Below, piece by piece: positions 24,956 through 33,647 of a DNA stretch of 64,000 nt. Location of the stretch: assembly GCF_003944795.1 (NCBI RefSeq), contig NZ_RWBG01000002.1, positions 558,001-622,000 on the forward strand. The letters are read 5' to 3'. The translations under genes and the position numbers were made by a program. Each line of letters starts with the position of its first letter. Positions within the stretch are counted from its first letter, which is position 1. Under the pieces are notes generated by a model. It was not told the origin of the DNA. It did no database searches and saw only the letters and a program-made list of their open reading frames with translations. This stretch comes from Mangrovimonas spongiae. Lineage in GTDB: Bacteria > Bacteroidota > Bacteroidia > Flavobacteriales > Flavobacteriaceae.

Positions 24956-26383
24956 ATGAATTACAGAGACGCCTTACAACATAGTATTTTCAAGATTATA
25001 TCAAAGTCTGCCAAAACGCTTAACCTAGACAGCTATGTTATTGGTGGTTTTGTTCGTGATTATTTATTGCAGCGGGACTCTAAAAAAGATATCGATGTTG
25101 TAGCTATTGGTAGTGGTATTGCTTTGGCCAAAGAGGTTTCAAAAAACCTTCCCAACAAACCAAAAGTAAAGGTGTTTAAAACTTACGGAACAGCCATGTT
25201 ACGCCATGACGACTTGGAAATTGAATTTGTTGGCGCACGTAAAGAAAGTTACACCAAGGATAGTAGAAATCCCATTGTAGAAAATGGCACACTTCAAGAC
25301 GATCAAAATCGTCGCGATTTTACCATAAATGCATTAGCCCTAAACTTAAGTGAAGACCGTTTTGGTGATTTATTAGATCCTTTTAATGGTATTTCAGATT
25401 TAGAAACTAAAACCATTCGTACACCTTTAGATCCTGATATTACATACAGCGACGACCCATTACGAATGATGCGCGCCATACGATTTGCTACGCAATTAGA
25501 TTTCTGGATAGAAGACGAATCACTAAACGCCATTACCAGAAACAATCACCGTATAGACATCATCACCAAAGAACGTATTGTTACCGAACTTCATAAAATA
25601 CTGGAAAGTAAAACACCGTCAAAAGGGTTCTTACTATTAGAAAAAACAGGACTTCTTGAGCGTATTTTACCTGAACTTACCGCTCTTAAAGGTATTGAAG
25701 AAAAAGAAGGACAACGCCATAAAGATAACTTTTACCACACTCTAGAAGTGGTTGATAATATTTCTGAGAACACAGACGATGTCTGGCTACGCTGGGCTGC
25801 TTTATTGCACGATATTGGCAAGGCACCAACCAAACGTTTCGATAAAAAAATAGGTTGGACCTTTCACGGACACGAGTTTAAAGGTTCAAAAATGGTGTTT
25901 CATCTTTTTAAAAGATTAAAAATGCCATTGAATGATAAGATGAAATTCGTTCAAAAAATGGTAAGAATGAGTTCTCGCCCTATTGCTTTGGTTGATGAAG
26001 AAGTGACTGATTCTGCCGTACGACGCCTAATTTTTGATGCAGGTGATTATATTGAAGACTTAATGACGCTTTGTGAAGCCGACATCACTACAAAAAACCC
26101 AAAACGTTTTAAGAGGTACCACAACAATTTCAAAATTGTACGTGAAAAAATGGTTGAAGTTGAAGAACGTGACCGCATTCGAAACTTTGAACCACCAATA
26201 TCCGGGGAAGATATTATGACAACGTTTAACATTGGACCAAGTCGTGAAATAGGTACGATTAAAGAAACTATTAAAGAAGCTATTCTAGATGGTAAAATAC
26301 CAAACGAGTATGAAGCCGCTTACCAACTGATGCTTGATAAAGGAAAAAAAATAGGATTAACAGCTGATGAAAAAAGACAATAA
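24956..26383 (+). CDS. cca: CCA tRNA nucleotidyltransferase with HD domain
   Basis: A 475-residue class II nucleotidyltransferase. The N-terminal catalytic domain has VIGGFVRDYLL, DIDVVAIGSG (metal-binding aspartates), RRDFTINALAL and the DDPLRMMRAIRFA helix. An HD domain follows with LHDIGKAPTKR (HD pair near residue 286). It adds or repairs the 3' CCA of tRNAs. The ATG at 24956 is preferred to an in-frame TTG at 24947. Poly(A) polymerase shares the fold, but this length and HD domain are usual for the bacterial CCA enzyme. Its last 17 bases overlap the heme A synthase gene. Confidence 0.92.
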   Translation: MNYRDALQHSIFKIISKSAKTLNLDSYVIGGFVRDYLLQRDSKKDIDVVAIGSGIALAKEVSKNLPNKPKVKVFKTYGTAMLRHDDLEIEFVGARKESYTKDSRNPIVENGTLQDDQNRRDFTINALALNLSEDRFGDLLDPFNGISDLETKTIRTPLDPDITYSDDPLRMMRAIRFATQLDFWIEDESLNAITRNNHRIDIITKERIVTELHKILESKTPSKGFLLLEKTGLLERILPELTALKGIEEKEGQRHKDNFYHTLEVVDNISENTDDVWLRWAALLHDIGKAPTKRFDKKIGWTFHGHEFKGSKMVFHLFKRLKMPLNDKMKFVQKMVRMSSRPIALVDEEVTDSAVRRLIFDAGDYIEDLMTLCEADITTKNPKRFKRYHNNFKIVREKMVEVEERDRIRNFEPPISGEDIMTTFNIGPSREIGTIKETIKEAILDGKIPNEYEAAYQLMLDKGKKIGLTADEKRQ

Positions 26384-27383
26384 ACGCGTTATATACTGGT
26401 TACTTACGGGCTGTTTGCTCATTTTTATAATGGTTTTAGTTGGTGGTATTACCAGACTTACCGATTCTGGACTATCCATTTCTAACTATAAGTTAATTAC
26501 AGGAACCGTACCACCTTTAAACGATGCTGAATGGCAACAAGCATTCGAACTTTATAAACAGTACCCCGAATACCAAAAACTTAACTACCATTTTGAGTTG
26601 GAAGATTTCAAACAAATCTATTTTTGGGAATGGCTACACCGTGTTATCGGACGTTTGATTGGCATGGTATTTTTTATCCCATTTCTATATTTTTTATTAA
26701 CCAAACAACTCACAAAAAGTACCATAAAAAAGAGTTTAATTTTAATGGGATTAGGTGCTTTTCAAGGCTTTTTGGGTTGGTATATGGTAAAAAGTGGTTT
26801 GGTAGACAAACCCGATGTTAGCCATTTTAGATTGGCGGCACACTTAATAACAGCATTTCTAACATTTGCAGCAACACTATGGGTTGCTTTAGATTTAATT
26901 TACCCTAACCGAAAACCTATAGAGTTTCCAAAGTTTAGGAAACTTATTATTATTAGCTTTATTATTCTTATTGTTCAAATTATTTATGGCGCTTTTGTGG
27001 CTGGCTTAAAAGCTGGTTTATTACACAACCATTGGCCCTTAATGAATGAAGGAAAATTTATGCATCATACGGTTTACATATTCGAACCATTTTACAAAAA
27101 CCTTATCGAGAATCCTAGCGGCATTCAATTTATACACAGAACCATAGCTTATTTAGTTGTAGCTTTTATTATTATTCTTTGGGTTAAATCTAAAAAACTA
27201 CAACTTTCCAAACTGCAACAGCAAGGCATTCAAAGTCTTTTAATTATTGTTTTTGTTCAGTTTGTATTAGGCGTATTTACTGTTTTACTTCAAGTCCCTT
27301 TATGGCTTGGCGTAGCACATCAAATAGGTGCTTTTTTCTTGCTTTCGGCTATGACATTTACACTACATAGGTTTAGTAAATAG
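26367..27383 (+). CDS. Heme A synthase (COX15/CtaA family)
   Basis: A 338-residue inner-membrane protein with about eight membrane helices that oxidises heme O to heme A for cytochrome oxidases. Visible signatures are VLVGGITRLTDSGLSI in the first loop, WEWLHRVIGRLIG (a heme-binding histidine), FQGFLGWYMVKSGL, HFRLAAHLITA, IQFIHRTIAYLV and a late VAHQIGAFFLL. The length matches the proteobacterial/eukaryotic COX15 type more than the shorter Bacillus CtaA. It overlaps the end of cca by 17 bases, which suggests translational coupling. Confidence 0.93.
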   Translation: MKKDNKRVIYWLLTGCLLIFIMVLVGGITRLTDSGLSISNYKLITGTVPPLNDAEWQQAFELYKQYPEYQKLNYHFELEDFKQIYFWEWLHRVIGRLIGMVFFIPFLYFLLTKQLTKSTIKKSLILMGLGAFQGFLGWYMVKSGLVDKPDVSHFRLAAHLITAFLTFAATLWVALDLIYPNRKPIEFPKFRKLIIISFIILIVQIIYGAFVAGLKAGLLHNHWPLMNEGKFMHHTVYIFEPFYKNLIENPSGIQFIHRTIAYLVVAFIIILWVKSKKLQLSKLQQQGIQSLLIIVFVQFVLGVFTVLLQVPLWLGVAHQIGAFFLLSAMTFTLHRFSK

Positions 27384-27429
27384 CACTAAAAACTTTTCTA
27401 AAAACATATTACATAATTTTAAATCTCGC

Positions 27430-27463
27430 TTTGCAAGTAAATAATGGAAATGACGTAACTTTG
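27430..27463 (+). promoter_or_regulatory. Promoter of the pRiA4b ORF-3-like gene
   Basis: A TTTG box (27430-27433) and TAACTTTG (27456-27463) are separated by 22 bases, a good Bacteroidota sigma-A promoter. The ATG follows 19 bases after the -7 element. Confidence 0.65.
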
Positions 27464-27482
27464 CGGCAGATTTTTTTGAGAT

Positions 27483-27995
27483 ATGATTTATAGATTTAGA
27501 ATAGTATTAGACAACGACACCGAAGACGATATTTTTCGCGACCTAGAAATACGTGAAACCGACACTTTAGAAGACCTTCACAACACCATTACACAATCGT
27601 TTGGTTTTGATGGCTCTGAAATGGCTTCGTTTTACGTAAGCAATGACGAATGGGAACAAGGTGAGGAAATTTCATTATTCGATTTAAGCGACAATGGCCA
27701 GGCGCGTTTAATGAATGAAACAACACTTAACGATGTAGTACATGAAGCACAAACCAAGCTAATTTATGTATATGATTTTTTAAGCCTTTGGACATTTTTT
27801 GTAGAATTGGCTGAAATTGTTGATGAAGCTGAAGGTACCGACTATCCTAACCTCATGTTTGTGCATGGACAAATTCCAGACGAAGCTCCAGAAAAAAACT
27901 TTGAAGCTGAAAACTTAGATGAGTTTAATGAGTTTGATGATGATTATGATGTTAATGATTACGATAATCTAGATTTTGACGAAAACTGGAATTAA
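27483..27995 (+). CDS. Plasmid pRiA4b ORF-3-like acidic protein
   Basis: A 170-residue protein whose first ~110 residues (MIYRFRIVLDND, IRETDTLEDLHNTITQSFGFD, FYVSNDEW, LIYVYDF) match the pattern of the plasmid pRiA4b ORF-3 family, also called IS1096 passenger TnpR family. The last ~40 residues are extremely rich in D, E and N. The family function is unknown. Despite the name there are no inverted repeats or transposase nearby, so this is an ordinary chromosomal gene. Its TAA stop shares the tetramer TTAA with the stop of the convergent next gene. Confidence 0.75.
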   Translation: MIYRFRIVLDNDTEDDIFRDLEIRETDTLEDLHNTITQSFGFDGSEMASFYVSNDEWEQGEEISLFDLSDNGQARLMNETTLNDVVHEAQTKLIYVYDFLSLWTFFVELAEIVDEAEGTDYPNLMFVHGQIPDEAPEKNFEAENLDEFNEFDDDYDVNDYDNLDFDENWN

Positions 27996-29053
27996 AAAAA
28001 GTTTTTCATATTCATGCCTTGGTAATTTCGTTTAACGAAATCCAGGGCATTTTTCATGATATCCCCCATCGTATTACTTCGTCTAAATTCAACGTCCAGC
28101 GTGTAATTGTATATCTCTTCTTTTAATTGCATAATATTTTCTGGCGTAGAAAGGGTATCTCCTTCCATACATTCTAGTAGCTCCCCTATTCTATCATGAT
28201 AACTAATCATACGCCTAGCCACAATAGAGCGTTCTTCAATTTTATATTGCTGGATAGATTCTTTTTGAATTTTTTCACGCACCAAATTAACCATTGCAAT
28301 ATTTTCCTTGAAAAACTGTGGTCTATATATATTTAATTTGCCTTCGTAGCATTGCTGATCAAAATCTATAGCGCGAATTTTATATACTACATGATCAAAA
28401 TCGTGTGTTGGCACGATAACATAGTTATAAGAACGCATGTCTCCTAAAAGCCTAATCATACAACGCTCGTTAAACTTAACAAACTCTTTCGCTATTTGCG
28501 ATTTCTCGGAGTGTGTACACTTTGGCAATATATTTTTTATAAACTCATCGCCTGGTATGCCTGCAATGTGCTCTTCTATTAGTGTGTCTTTATAAACTAA
28601 AAAATTAAGATTGTATGGTGAAAGCATATGTTCGAACTCTAAACCATAAACACGAGAAGCATCAGCTTTTTTCACATAAAAATAGGTGTAGTTATCGTTT
28701 AAAATATTTCTAATTTTTACTCGAAAAGGTTTAGAGTTTCCAAATGTGCAAAAATCTATAGCATCAACATTTAAGTATTTAAATATATTTTCGTTACCAT
28801 CTGAAATTAAAATGGAATATACCCGCTTTAAAGCTAAATCGATTTCTTCTCTTTCAAACTCATTAAAATATACCCTAACCCAAAGTGTATCTTCATCATT
28901 TTTATCATACACTACTACAGAGCCTTGAAAGCGCAATAAATCATCATAAAAAATAGGTAATCGTATATTGCGATTATACTCCTGCAAGTAATCGTGTAAT
29001 TTGTTTCCTATTGGGTAGGAAGGCTTCTTTTTCGATATCTTTAAATCGTCCAT
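27992..29053 (-). CDS. Uncharacterised protein with kinase-like catalytic motif
   Basis: A 353-residue protein that I know only as a conserved flavobacterial hypothetical protein. Its middle resembles the phosphotransferase (APH-like) kinase fold: a possible ATP-binding lysine in YFYVKKAD (K128/K129), an acidic helix GLEFEHML, a hinge-like TLIEEHIAGIPGDEF (158-171), a catalytic loop LLGDMRSYNYVIV with D205 and N210 at the spacing of GDxxxxN, and AIDFDQ (D230) at the place of the metal-binding aspartate. No signal peptide or membrane segment is seen. A phosphotransfer role is inference only; the substrate is unknown. Confidence 0.55.
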   Translation of the reverse strand: MDDLKISKKKPSYPIGNKLHDYLQEYNRNIRLPIFYDDLLRFQGSVVVYDKNDEDTLWVRVYFNEFEREEIDLALKRVYSILISDGNENIFKYLNVDAIDFCTFGNSKPFRVKIRNILNDNYTYFYVKKADASRVYGLEFEHMLSPYNLNFLVYKDTLIEEHIAGIPGDEFIKNILPKCTHSEKSQIAKEFVKFNERCMIRLLGDMRSYNYVIVPTHDFDHVVYKIRAIDFDQQCYEGKLNIYRPQFFKENIAMVNLVREKIQKESIQQYKIEERSIVARRMISYHDRIGELLECMEGDTLSTPENIMQLKEEIYNYTLDVEFRRSNTMGDIMKNALDFVKRNYQGMNMKNFF

Positions 29054-29154
29054 AACATAAAATAACCAACAACTAATGTAATGTTTTATAAATTAGTTTG
29101 TAACATTATGTGGTTAAGTTCGTCATATTTTTAACTAAACAATCTAGAAACACT

Positions 29155-30051
29155 TTGGAATCAATTCTTACAATTAACAATCTCACCAAAAAATTTGGTT
29201 ACCTCACTGCTGTAAAAAACCTATCATTTACGATTAACAAAGGTAATGTTTATGGTATTTTAGGACCTAACGGAAGTGGCAAATCTACAACTTTAGGAAT
29301 CGTTTTAAATGTGGTAAATAAAACATCTGGCGATTTCCATTGGTTTGATGGTAATATTTCTACTCACGATGCTCTAAAAAAAGTTGGCGCTATTATAGAA
29401 CGTCCAAACTTTTACCCTTACATGACAGCTTACGATAATTTAAAGCTTGTTTGTAACATTAAAGGTGTGGATTTTAGTAAAATTCAAGAAAAGTTAGAGC
29501 TTGTTGGTCTTTGGGACAGAAAAGACAATAAATTTCGCACCTATTCATTAGGGATGAAACAGCGTTTAGCAATTGCCTCGGCCTTACTTAACGATCCGGA
29601 AATTTTAATTTTAGACGAACCGACTAATGGATTAGACCCACAAGGCATTCATCAAATCCGTTCTTTAATTAAACAAATTGCTGCTAATGGCACAACTATT
29701 TTATTGGCCTCACATTTACTGGATGAAGTAGAAAAAGTTTGCTCGCACGTTGTGGTGTTACGAAAAGGTGAAAAGTTATATTCTGGTCGTGTGGACGAAA
29801 TGATAAGTAGTCATGGATATTTAGAATTGAAAGCTGAAAACCAAGAGCAGCTTTTAAAGTTCCTAAACGACAAAAACATATTTGGCAAAATAAATGTTGA
29901 AGACGATTTAATAACCGCTTTTCTTGATGAACCTTTAGACGCTAAGTCTGTAAACCAGTTAATGTTTGATAACGGTATTGTACTTACACATTTAGTAAAA
30001 CGCAAGGAAAGCCTTGAAGAACAATTCTTACAACTAACAGATAACAACTAA
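29155..30051 (+). CDS. ABC transporter ATP-binding protein
   Basis: A 298-residue ATPase subunit. It has the Walker A motif GPNGSGKST, signature YSLGMKQRLAIA, Walker B LILDEPTNGLDP and the switch histidine in LASHLLDE, followed by a ~90-residue C-terminal extension common in ABC-2 exporters of the CcmA/NatA type. It probably powers the permease encoded 16 bases downstream. The start is uncertain: a TTG at 29155 gives the usual N-terminus MESILTINNLTKKFG, while a GTG at 29110 would add 15 atypical residues. The substrate is unknown. Confidence 0.9.
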   Translation: MESILTINNLTKKFGYLTAVKNLSFTINKGNVYGILGPNGSGKSTTLGIVLNVVNKTSGDFHWFDGNISTHDALKKVGAIIERPNFYPYMTAYDNLKLVCNIKGVDFSKIQEKLELVGLWDRKDNKFRTYSLGMKQRLAIASALLNDPEILILDEPTNGLDPQGIHQIRSLIKQIAANGTTILLASHLLDEVEKVCSHVVVLRKGEKLYSGRVDEMISSHGYLELKAENQEQLLKFLNDKNIFGKINVEDDLITAFLDEPLDAKSVNQLMFDNGIVLTHLVKRKESLEEQFLQLTDNN

Positions 30052-30067
30052 AAACATCAATCAATAT

Positions 30068-30895
30068 ATGCTACGTCTTATAAAACTAGAACTACAAAAA
30101 CTTTGGCTTAACAGAACAAGTAAGATTTTAATATTTATATCGTTTATTTTACCCTTTACGGTTTTAATTCTATCTTCAATAAAAATTAACTTTTTTGGTT
30201 TTTTTACTTTGGAATTAGGCGAGCTAGGCATTTTTAACTTCCCTATCATATGGCATATCACCACATTTTTCGCCTCATACTTTAAGCTTTTCTTTGCCAT
30301 TGTTGTGGTAAGCATGATAGGAAACGAATACAGCAACAAAACACTTAAACAAAACCTTATAGATGGGCTAAGTAAAAAAGAATTTATCCTATCTAAATTT
30401 TACACCATTGTTTTTTTCTCTTTAGTGGCTACAATTCTTATTGGAGTAGCTACATTTTTTATTGGACTCTATTATTCCAGCTACACCGAAGTGTCGATAA
30501 TTTTTAGAGAAACCAGCTTCTTATTGGCTTACTTTGTGAAGTTAGTAGGCTTTTTTAGTTTGTGTTTATTTTTAGGCATGCTACTAAAAAGATCGGCTTT
30601 TGCATTAGCATTTTTATTCATTTTATACATTTTTGAATGGCTTGTTTTTTGGGGAGCATACGAAGTTTTTGGCACTACCGAAACAGCTTGGAAAGTTAAA
30701 AACTTTTTACCGTTAGAGTCTATGTATAAGCTTATAGACCAACCTATGCAGCGTGTAGTTATGACAAAATATCCAGACAAAATTGATTTAACTTACGACT
30801 ATGGTGTTTATTGGTATGAAATATTAATCGTTATTGTTTGGATAGGGGTATTTACCTTTTTATCGTACAGATTATTAAAAAAGCGAGATTTATGA
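30068..30895 (+). CDS. ABC-2 type transporter permease
   Basis: A 275-residue integral membrane protein with six hydrophobic segments (about 19-45, 55-80, 105-130, 150-175, 180-200 and 245-265) and the conserved cytoplasmic segment MIGNEYSNKTLKQNLIDGLSKKEF, which is typical of ABC-2 permeases that contact their ATPase through this element. It forms an exporter with the preceding ATP-binding gene. Nothing shows what it moves. Its stop lies just before the promoter of the T9SS gene cluster. Confidence 0.85.
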   Translation: MLRLIKLELQKLWLNRTSKILIFISFILPFTVLILSSIKINFFGFFTLELGELGIFNFPIIWHITTFFASYFKLFFAIVVVSMIGNEYSNKTLKQNLIDGLSKKEFILSKFYTIVFFSLVATILIGVATFFIGLYYSSYTEVSIIFRETSFLLAYFVKLVGFFSLCLFLGMLLKRSAFALAFLFILYIFEWLVFWGAYEVFGTTETAWKVKNFLPLESMYKLIDQPMQRVVMTKYPDKIDLTYDYGVYWYEILIVIVWIGVFTFLSYRLLKKRDL

Positions 30896-30903
30896 TATCT
30901 TTG
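30896..30903 (+). promoter_or_regulatory. -7 promoter element of the T9SS cluster
   Basis: TATCTTTG fits TAnnTTTG, begins at the stop codon of the permease gene and ends 26 bases before the ATG at 30930. It probably starts the transcript of the first two or three secreted-protein genes. Confidence 0.5.
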
Positions 30904-30929
30904 GTAGCCATTTAAATTTGCTATCAAAA

Positions 30930-33638
30930 ATGAAAAACTACATATTTTACTTTGCCTTAATTCTATTTACATTTTCGGGCTTTTCTCAAGATGAGGCTGC
31001 CAACTGGTATTTTGGAGAGAATGCAGGAATTCACTTTAATGATGATGGCACTGTCAACTCCTTAAATAATGGGCAATTAAACACTCGTGAAGGTTGTTCC
31101 TCTATATCTGACAAATACGGTAATCTATTATTTTACACTGATGGTGTAATTGTATACAATAGCAACCATAGTGTTATGGAAAACGGTATGGACTTAAATG
31201 GAGATTCTTCAAGTACGCAATCTGCCATTGTTGTTCCTAGACCCAATAATCCAGATATTTATTACATTTTTACTGTTGGATCCAATCAAACACTAACAGG
31301 CTTTAATTACTCTATCGTAGATATGTCTGCCAATAATGGATTAGGAAAGGTGGTAACAAAGAACATTAACTTATTAGATCATTGTGCTGAGAAAATAACT
31401 GCTGTTTTAAAAGATTGTAATTCTGGTGATATATGGGTTGTTGTTTTATCAACAACTAACGGCAACGCGACAGGAACTAACTTAAATACCTTCTATGCCT
31501 ATGAAATTAGTAGTACTGGTGTAAATACAAATGCTATTACTTCTACATTCTCACAATTATCTACCTCAGATTTAAGAGGATATTTAAAAATATCACCTGA
31601 TGGCGCAAAACTAGCCTGTGCCAACGTACAAGACGGACTCTATTTATTTGATTTTGATCAATCCACAGGGCAATTATCTAATATTCAACCCCTATCCATT
31701 AATGAAGCCAACAATAAGGCTTATGGTTTAGAGTTTTCTCCAGATAATACCAAACTTTATGTTACAGCTACTAATGATTTTAATGGAGCTGGTTCAACAA
31801 ACCCTAGTAATCATCATTCTGTTTTAGTCCAATTTGATGTAACATCCAATGACATTCAAAACTCTCAAATAACTATAGATCAACAGACGTTATATCGTAG
31901 TGCTTTACAATTAGGCCCTGATGGTAAAATTTATCGTTCAATGAGTGAAACTTATAATCAAGGGTCCCCATTTTTAAGTGTTATTAACGATCCTAACGAA
32001 CTTGGTACTTTGTGTAATTATCAAAATAATGCTATCAGCCTAGGACAAAACGACTCCACCCAAGGGCTTCCGCCGTTTATAGTATCTTTCTTTAGTGAAA
32101 AAGTTGACATTATAAACAACGGAAGTAATTCCAATAGTCTTGTACTATGCGAGGGAGACTCTTATACTTTATCTGCGGATCCTATACCTGGCGCAACTTA
32201 CACATGGTATATGGATGGCGTTCATTTAACCGAAACCGACAATGACTTGGTCGTTACACAAAGCGCTGAGTACACCCTTCAAATTGAATTTGCTGGTGCT
32301 GGTGAATGCGATTTTATTGAAGGTGAAGCCTATGTTGAGTTTAACGAAAACCCTGATATTAATAACGCTACGCTTGTTCAATGTGACGACAATAATGATG
32401 GTTACACTACTTTCAACCTAAATCAAGCACAAGATGTATTATTTACTGATGTTCCTGAAAATATCGAATTAGACTTTTACGAAAGCCAACAAGACCTACA
32501 AAATGATACTGCCATTTCATCAGAAATTTACAGTAACATATCAAACCAACAAGTCCTTTTTGTAAAAGCTATTGATACTGAATCTGGTTGCTTTTCAACA
32601 GCACAATTAACTTTAGATGTTGTTCCTTCATCACAAATTAATGACATTGTAATTAATGATTGCGACATATTAGACTCTGAAGATGGTATTAACACTTTTA
32701 ACCTTGAAGATATTACCACTCAAATTCAAACAGACAACAATATCACACTTCCAATCACGTATTATGCCTCTAGCAATGACGCTTTACTAGAAACCAACTC
32801 ATTAAGTTCCCCTTACAATAACACAACACCATATTCGCAAACAATTTTTGCTAGAGCAGAAAATTCTAATGGTTGCTATGGTATAAGTGAAGTACAACTT
32901 AATATTGAGCCTTTACCAAACTTGGAAGATGACGAAACACTTTTATATTGCCTAAACACTTATCCACAAACCATAACATTAAACTCTGGCGTTATTGGAA
33001 ATAGTAACAACTACACCTATTCTTGGTCTAATGGCGAACAAACTGAAAGTATTCAAATTAATGAACCAGGGACTTATACTGTAACGGTTACCAATAGCAC
33101 ACAATGTTCTAAAACAAGAACAATTACCGTTGAAGCTTCCAATATTGCTACAATCGATAATATTAATGTGGTAGACATTTCAGAAAACAACTCTATTACT
33201 GTTATTACTTCTGGTGAAGGTATATACGAATATGCTTTATTAAACGAAGACGGCACCATATATGCCAACTATCAAACTAGTAACACCTTTAATAATATTG
33301 AAGCTGGTATTTACACTGTAAGTATTAGAGATACTAAAAACGATTGTGGTATTGTTTCTGAAAGTGTTGCCGTTATTGGCTATCCTAAATTTTTCACTCC
33401 AAATGGCGATGGGTACAACGATAGATGGAATATTAAAGGCATCTCAAACACCTTTCAACCAAATACAAAACTTAAAATCTTTGACCGCTACGGAAAACTA
33501 CTTAAACAAATAAACCCACTTGGAGAAGGCTGGGACGGATCTTTTAACGGTGAAATTATGCCTACTGATGATTATTGGTTTTCGGTTGATTTACAAGACG
33601 GAAGAACATTTAGAAGTCATTTTACTTTAAAACGATAA
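30930..33638 (+). CDS. T9SS type B sorted surface protein with beta-propeller-like N-terminus
   Basis: A 902-residue secreted protein. A signal peptide (1-19, ending FSGFSQ) is followed by about 370 residues with repeated blade-like strands (NWYFGENAGIHF, FSPDNTKLYVTA, LQLGPDGKIYRS), suggesting a beta propeller. Next come an Ig/PKD-like domain (about 400-475), two copies of a CD...DG...F(N)L module (about 480-650), another Ig-like part, and the T9SS type B sorting domain (about 819-902, from FFTPNGDGYNDRW to the C-terminal FTLKR). It is exported by Sec, then by T9SS, to the cell surface. The ATG at 30930 replaces an in-frame TTG at 30918. Its last ~250 residues are almost identical to those of the next protein. 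Confidence 0.88.
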   Translation: MKNYIFYFALILFTFSGFSQDEAANWYFGENAGIHFNDDGTVNSLNNGQLNTREGCSSISDKYGNLLFYTDGVIVYNSNHSVMENGMDLNGDSSSTQSAIVVPRPNNPDIYYIFTVGSNQTLTGFNYSIVDMSANNGLGKVVTKNINLLDHCAEKITAVLKDCNSGDIWVVVLSTTNGNATGTNLNTFYAYEISSTGVNTNAITSTFSQLSTSDLRGYLKISPDGAKLACANVQDGLYLFDFDQSTGQLSNIQPLSINEANNKAYGLEFSPDNTKLYVTATNDFNGAGSTNPSNHHSVLVQFDVTSNDIQNSQITIDQQTLYRSALQLGPDGKIYRSMSETYNQGSPFLSVINDPNELGTLCNYQNNAISLGQNDSTQGLPPFIVSFFSEKVDIINNGSNSNSLVLCEGDSYTLSADPIPGATYTWYMDGVHLTETDNDLVVTQSAEYTLQIEFAGAGECDFIEGEAYVEFNENPDINNATLVQCDDNNDGYTTFNLNQAQDVLFTDVPENIELDFYESQQDLQNDTAISSEIYSNISNQQVLFVKAIDTESGCFSTAQLTLDVVPSSQINDIVINDCDILDSEDGINTFNLEDITTQIQTDNNITLPITYYASSNDALLETNSLSSPYNNTTPYSQTIFARAENSNGCYGISEVQLNIEPLPNLEDDETLLYCLNTYPQTITLNSGVIGNSNNYTYSWSNGEQTESIQINEPGTYTVTVTNSTQCSKTRTITVEASNIATIDNINVVDISENNSITVITSGEGIYEYALLNEDGTIYANYQTSNTFNNIEAGIYTVSIRDTKNDCGIVSESVAVIGYPKFFTPNGDGYNDRWNIKGISNTFQPNTKLKIFDRYGKLLKQINPLGEGWDGSFNGEIMPTDDYWFSVDLQDGRTFRSHFTLKR
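32883..33638 (+). repeat. Long direct repeat, copy 1 (3' end of first T9SS gene)
   Basis: This 756-base segment matches 35343-36098 with about 10 differences (roughly 98.7% by hand comparison), at an offset of 2460 bases. Bases 33111-33439 are identical to the second copy, including third codon positions, which points to recent duplication or gene conversion. Confidence 0.93.
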
Positions 33639-33647
33639 CCGTTTAGT

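Noticed and set aside
27483-27995. Mobile element suggested by the pRiA4b/TnpR-passenger family name
   Set aside because: There is no transposase, no terminal inverted repeat and no target duplication nearby; the name is historical.
29065-29110. Short inverted repeat TAATGTT ... AACATTA upstream of the divergent kinase-like and ABC genes
   Set aside because: Seven base pairs with a 16-base spacer in AT-rich DNA occur often by chance; no further support as an operator.
33074-33268. Pair of near-identical 64-codon antisense frames (33074-33268 and 35534-35728)
   Set aside because: They are shadows of the duplicated T9SS tail; identity comes from the DNA repeat and not from selection on the antisense frame.
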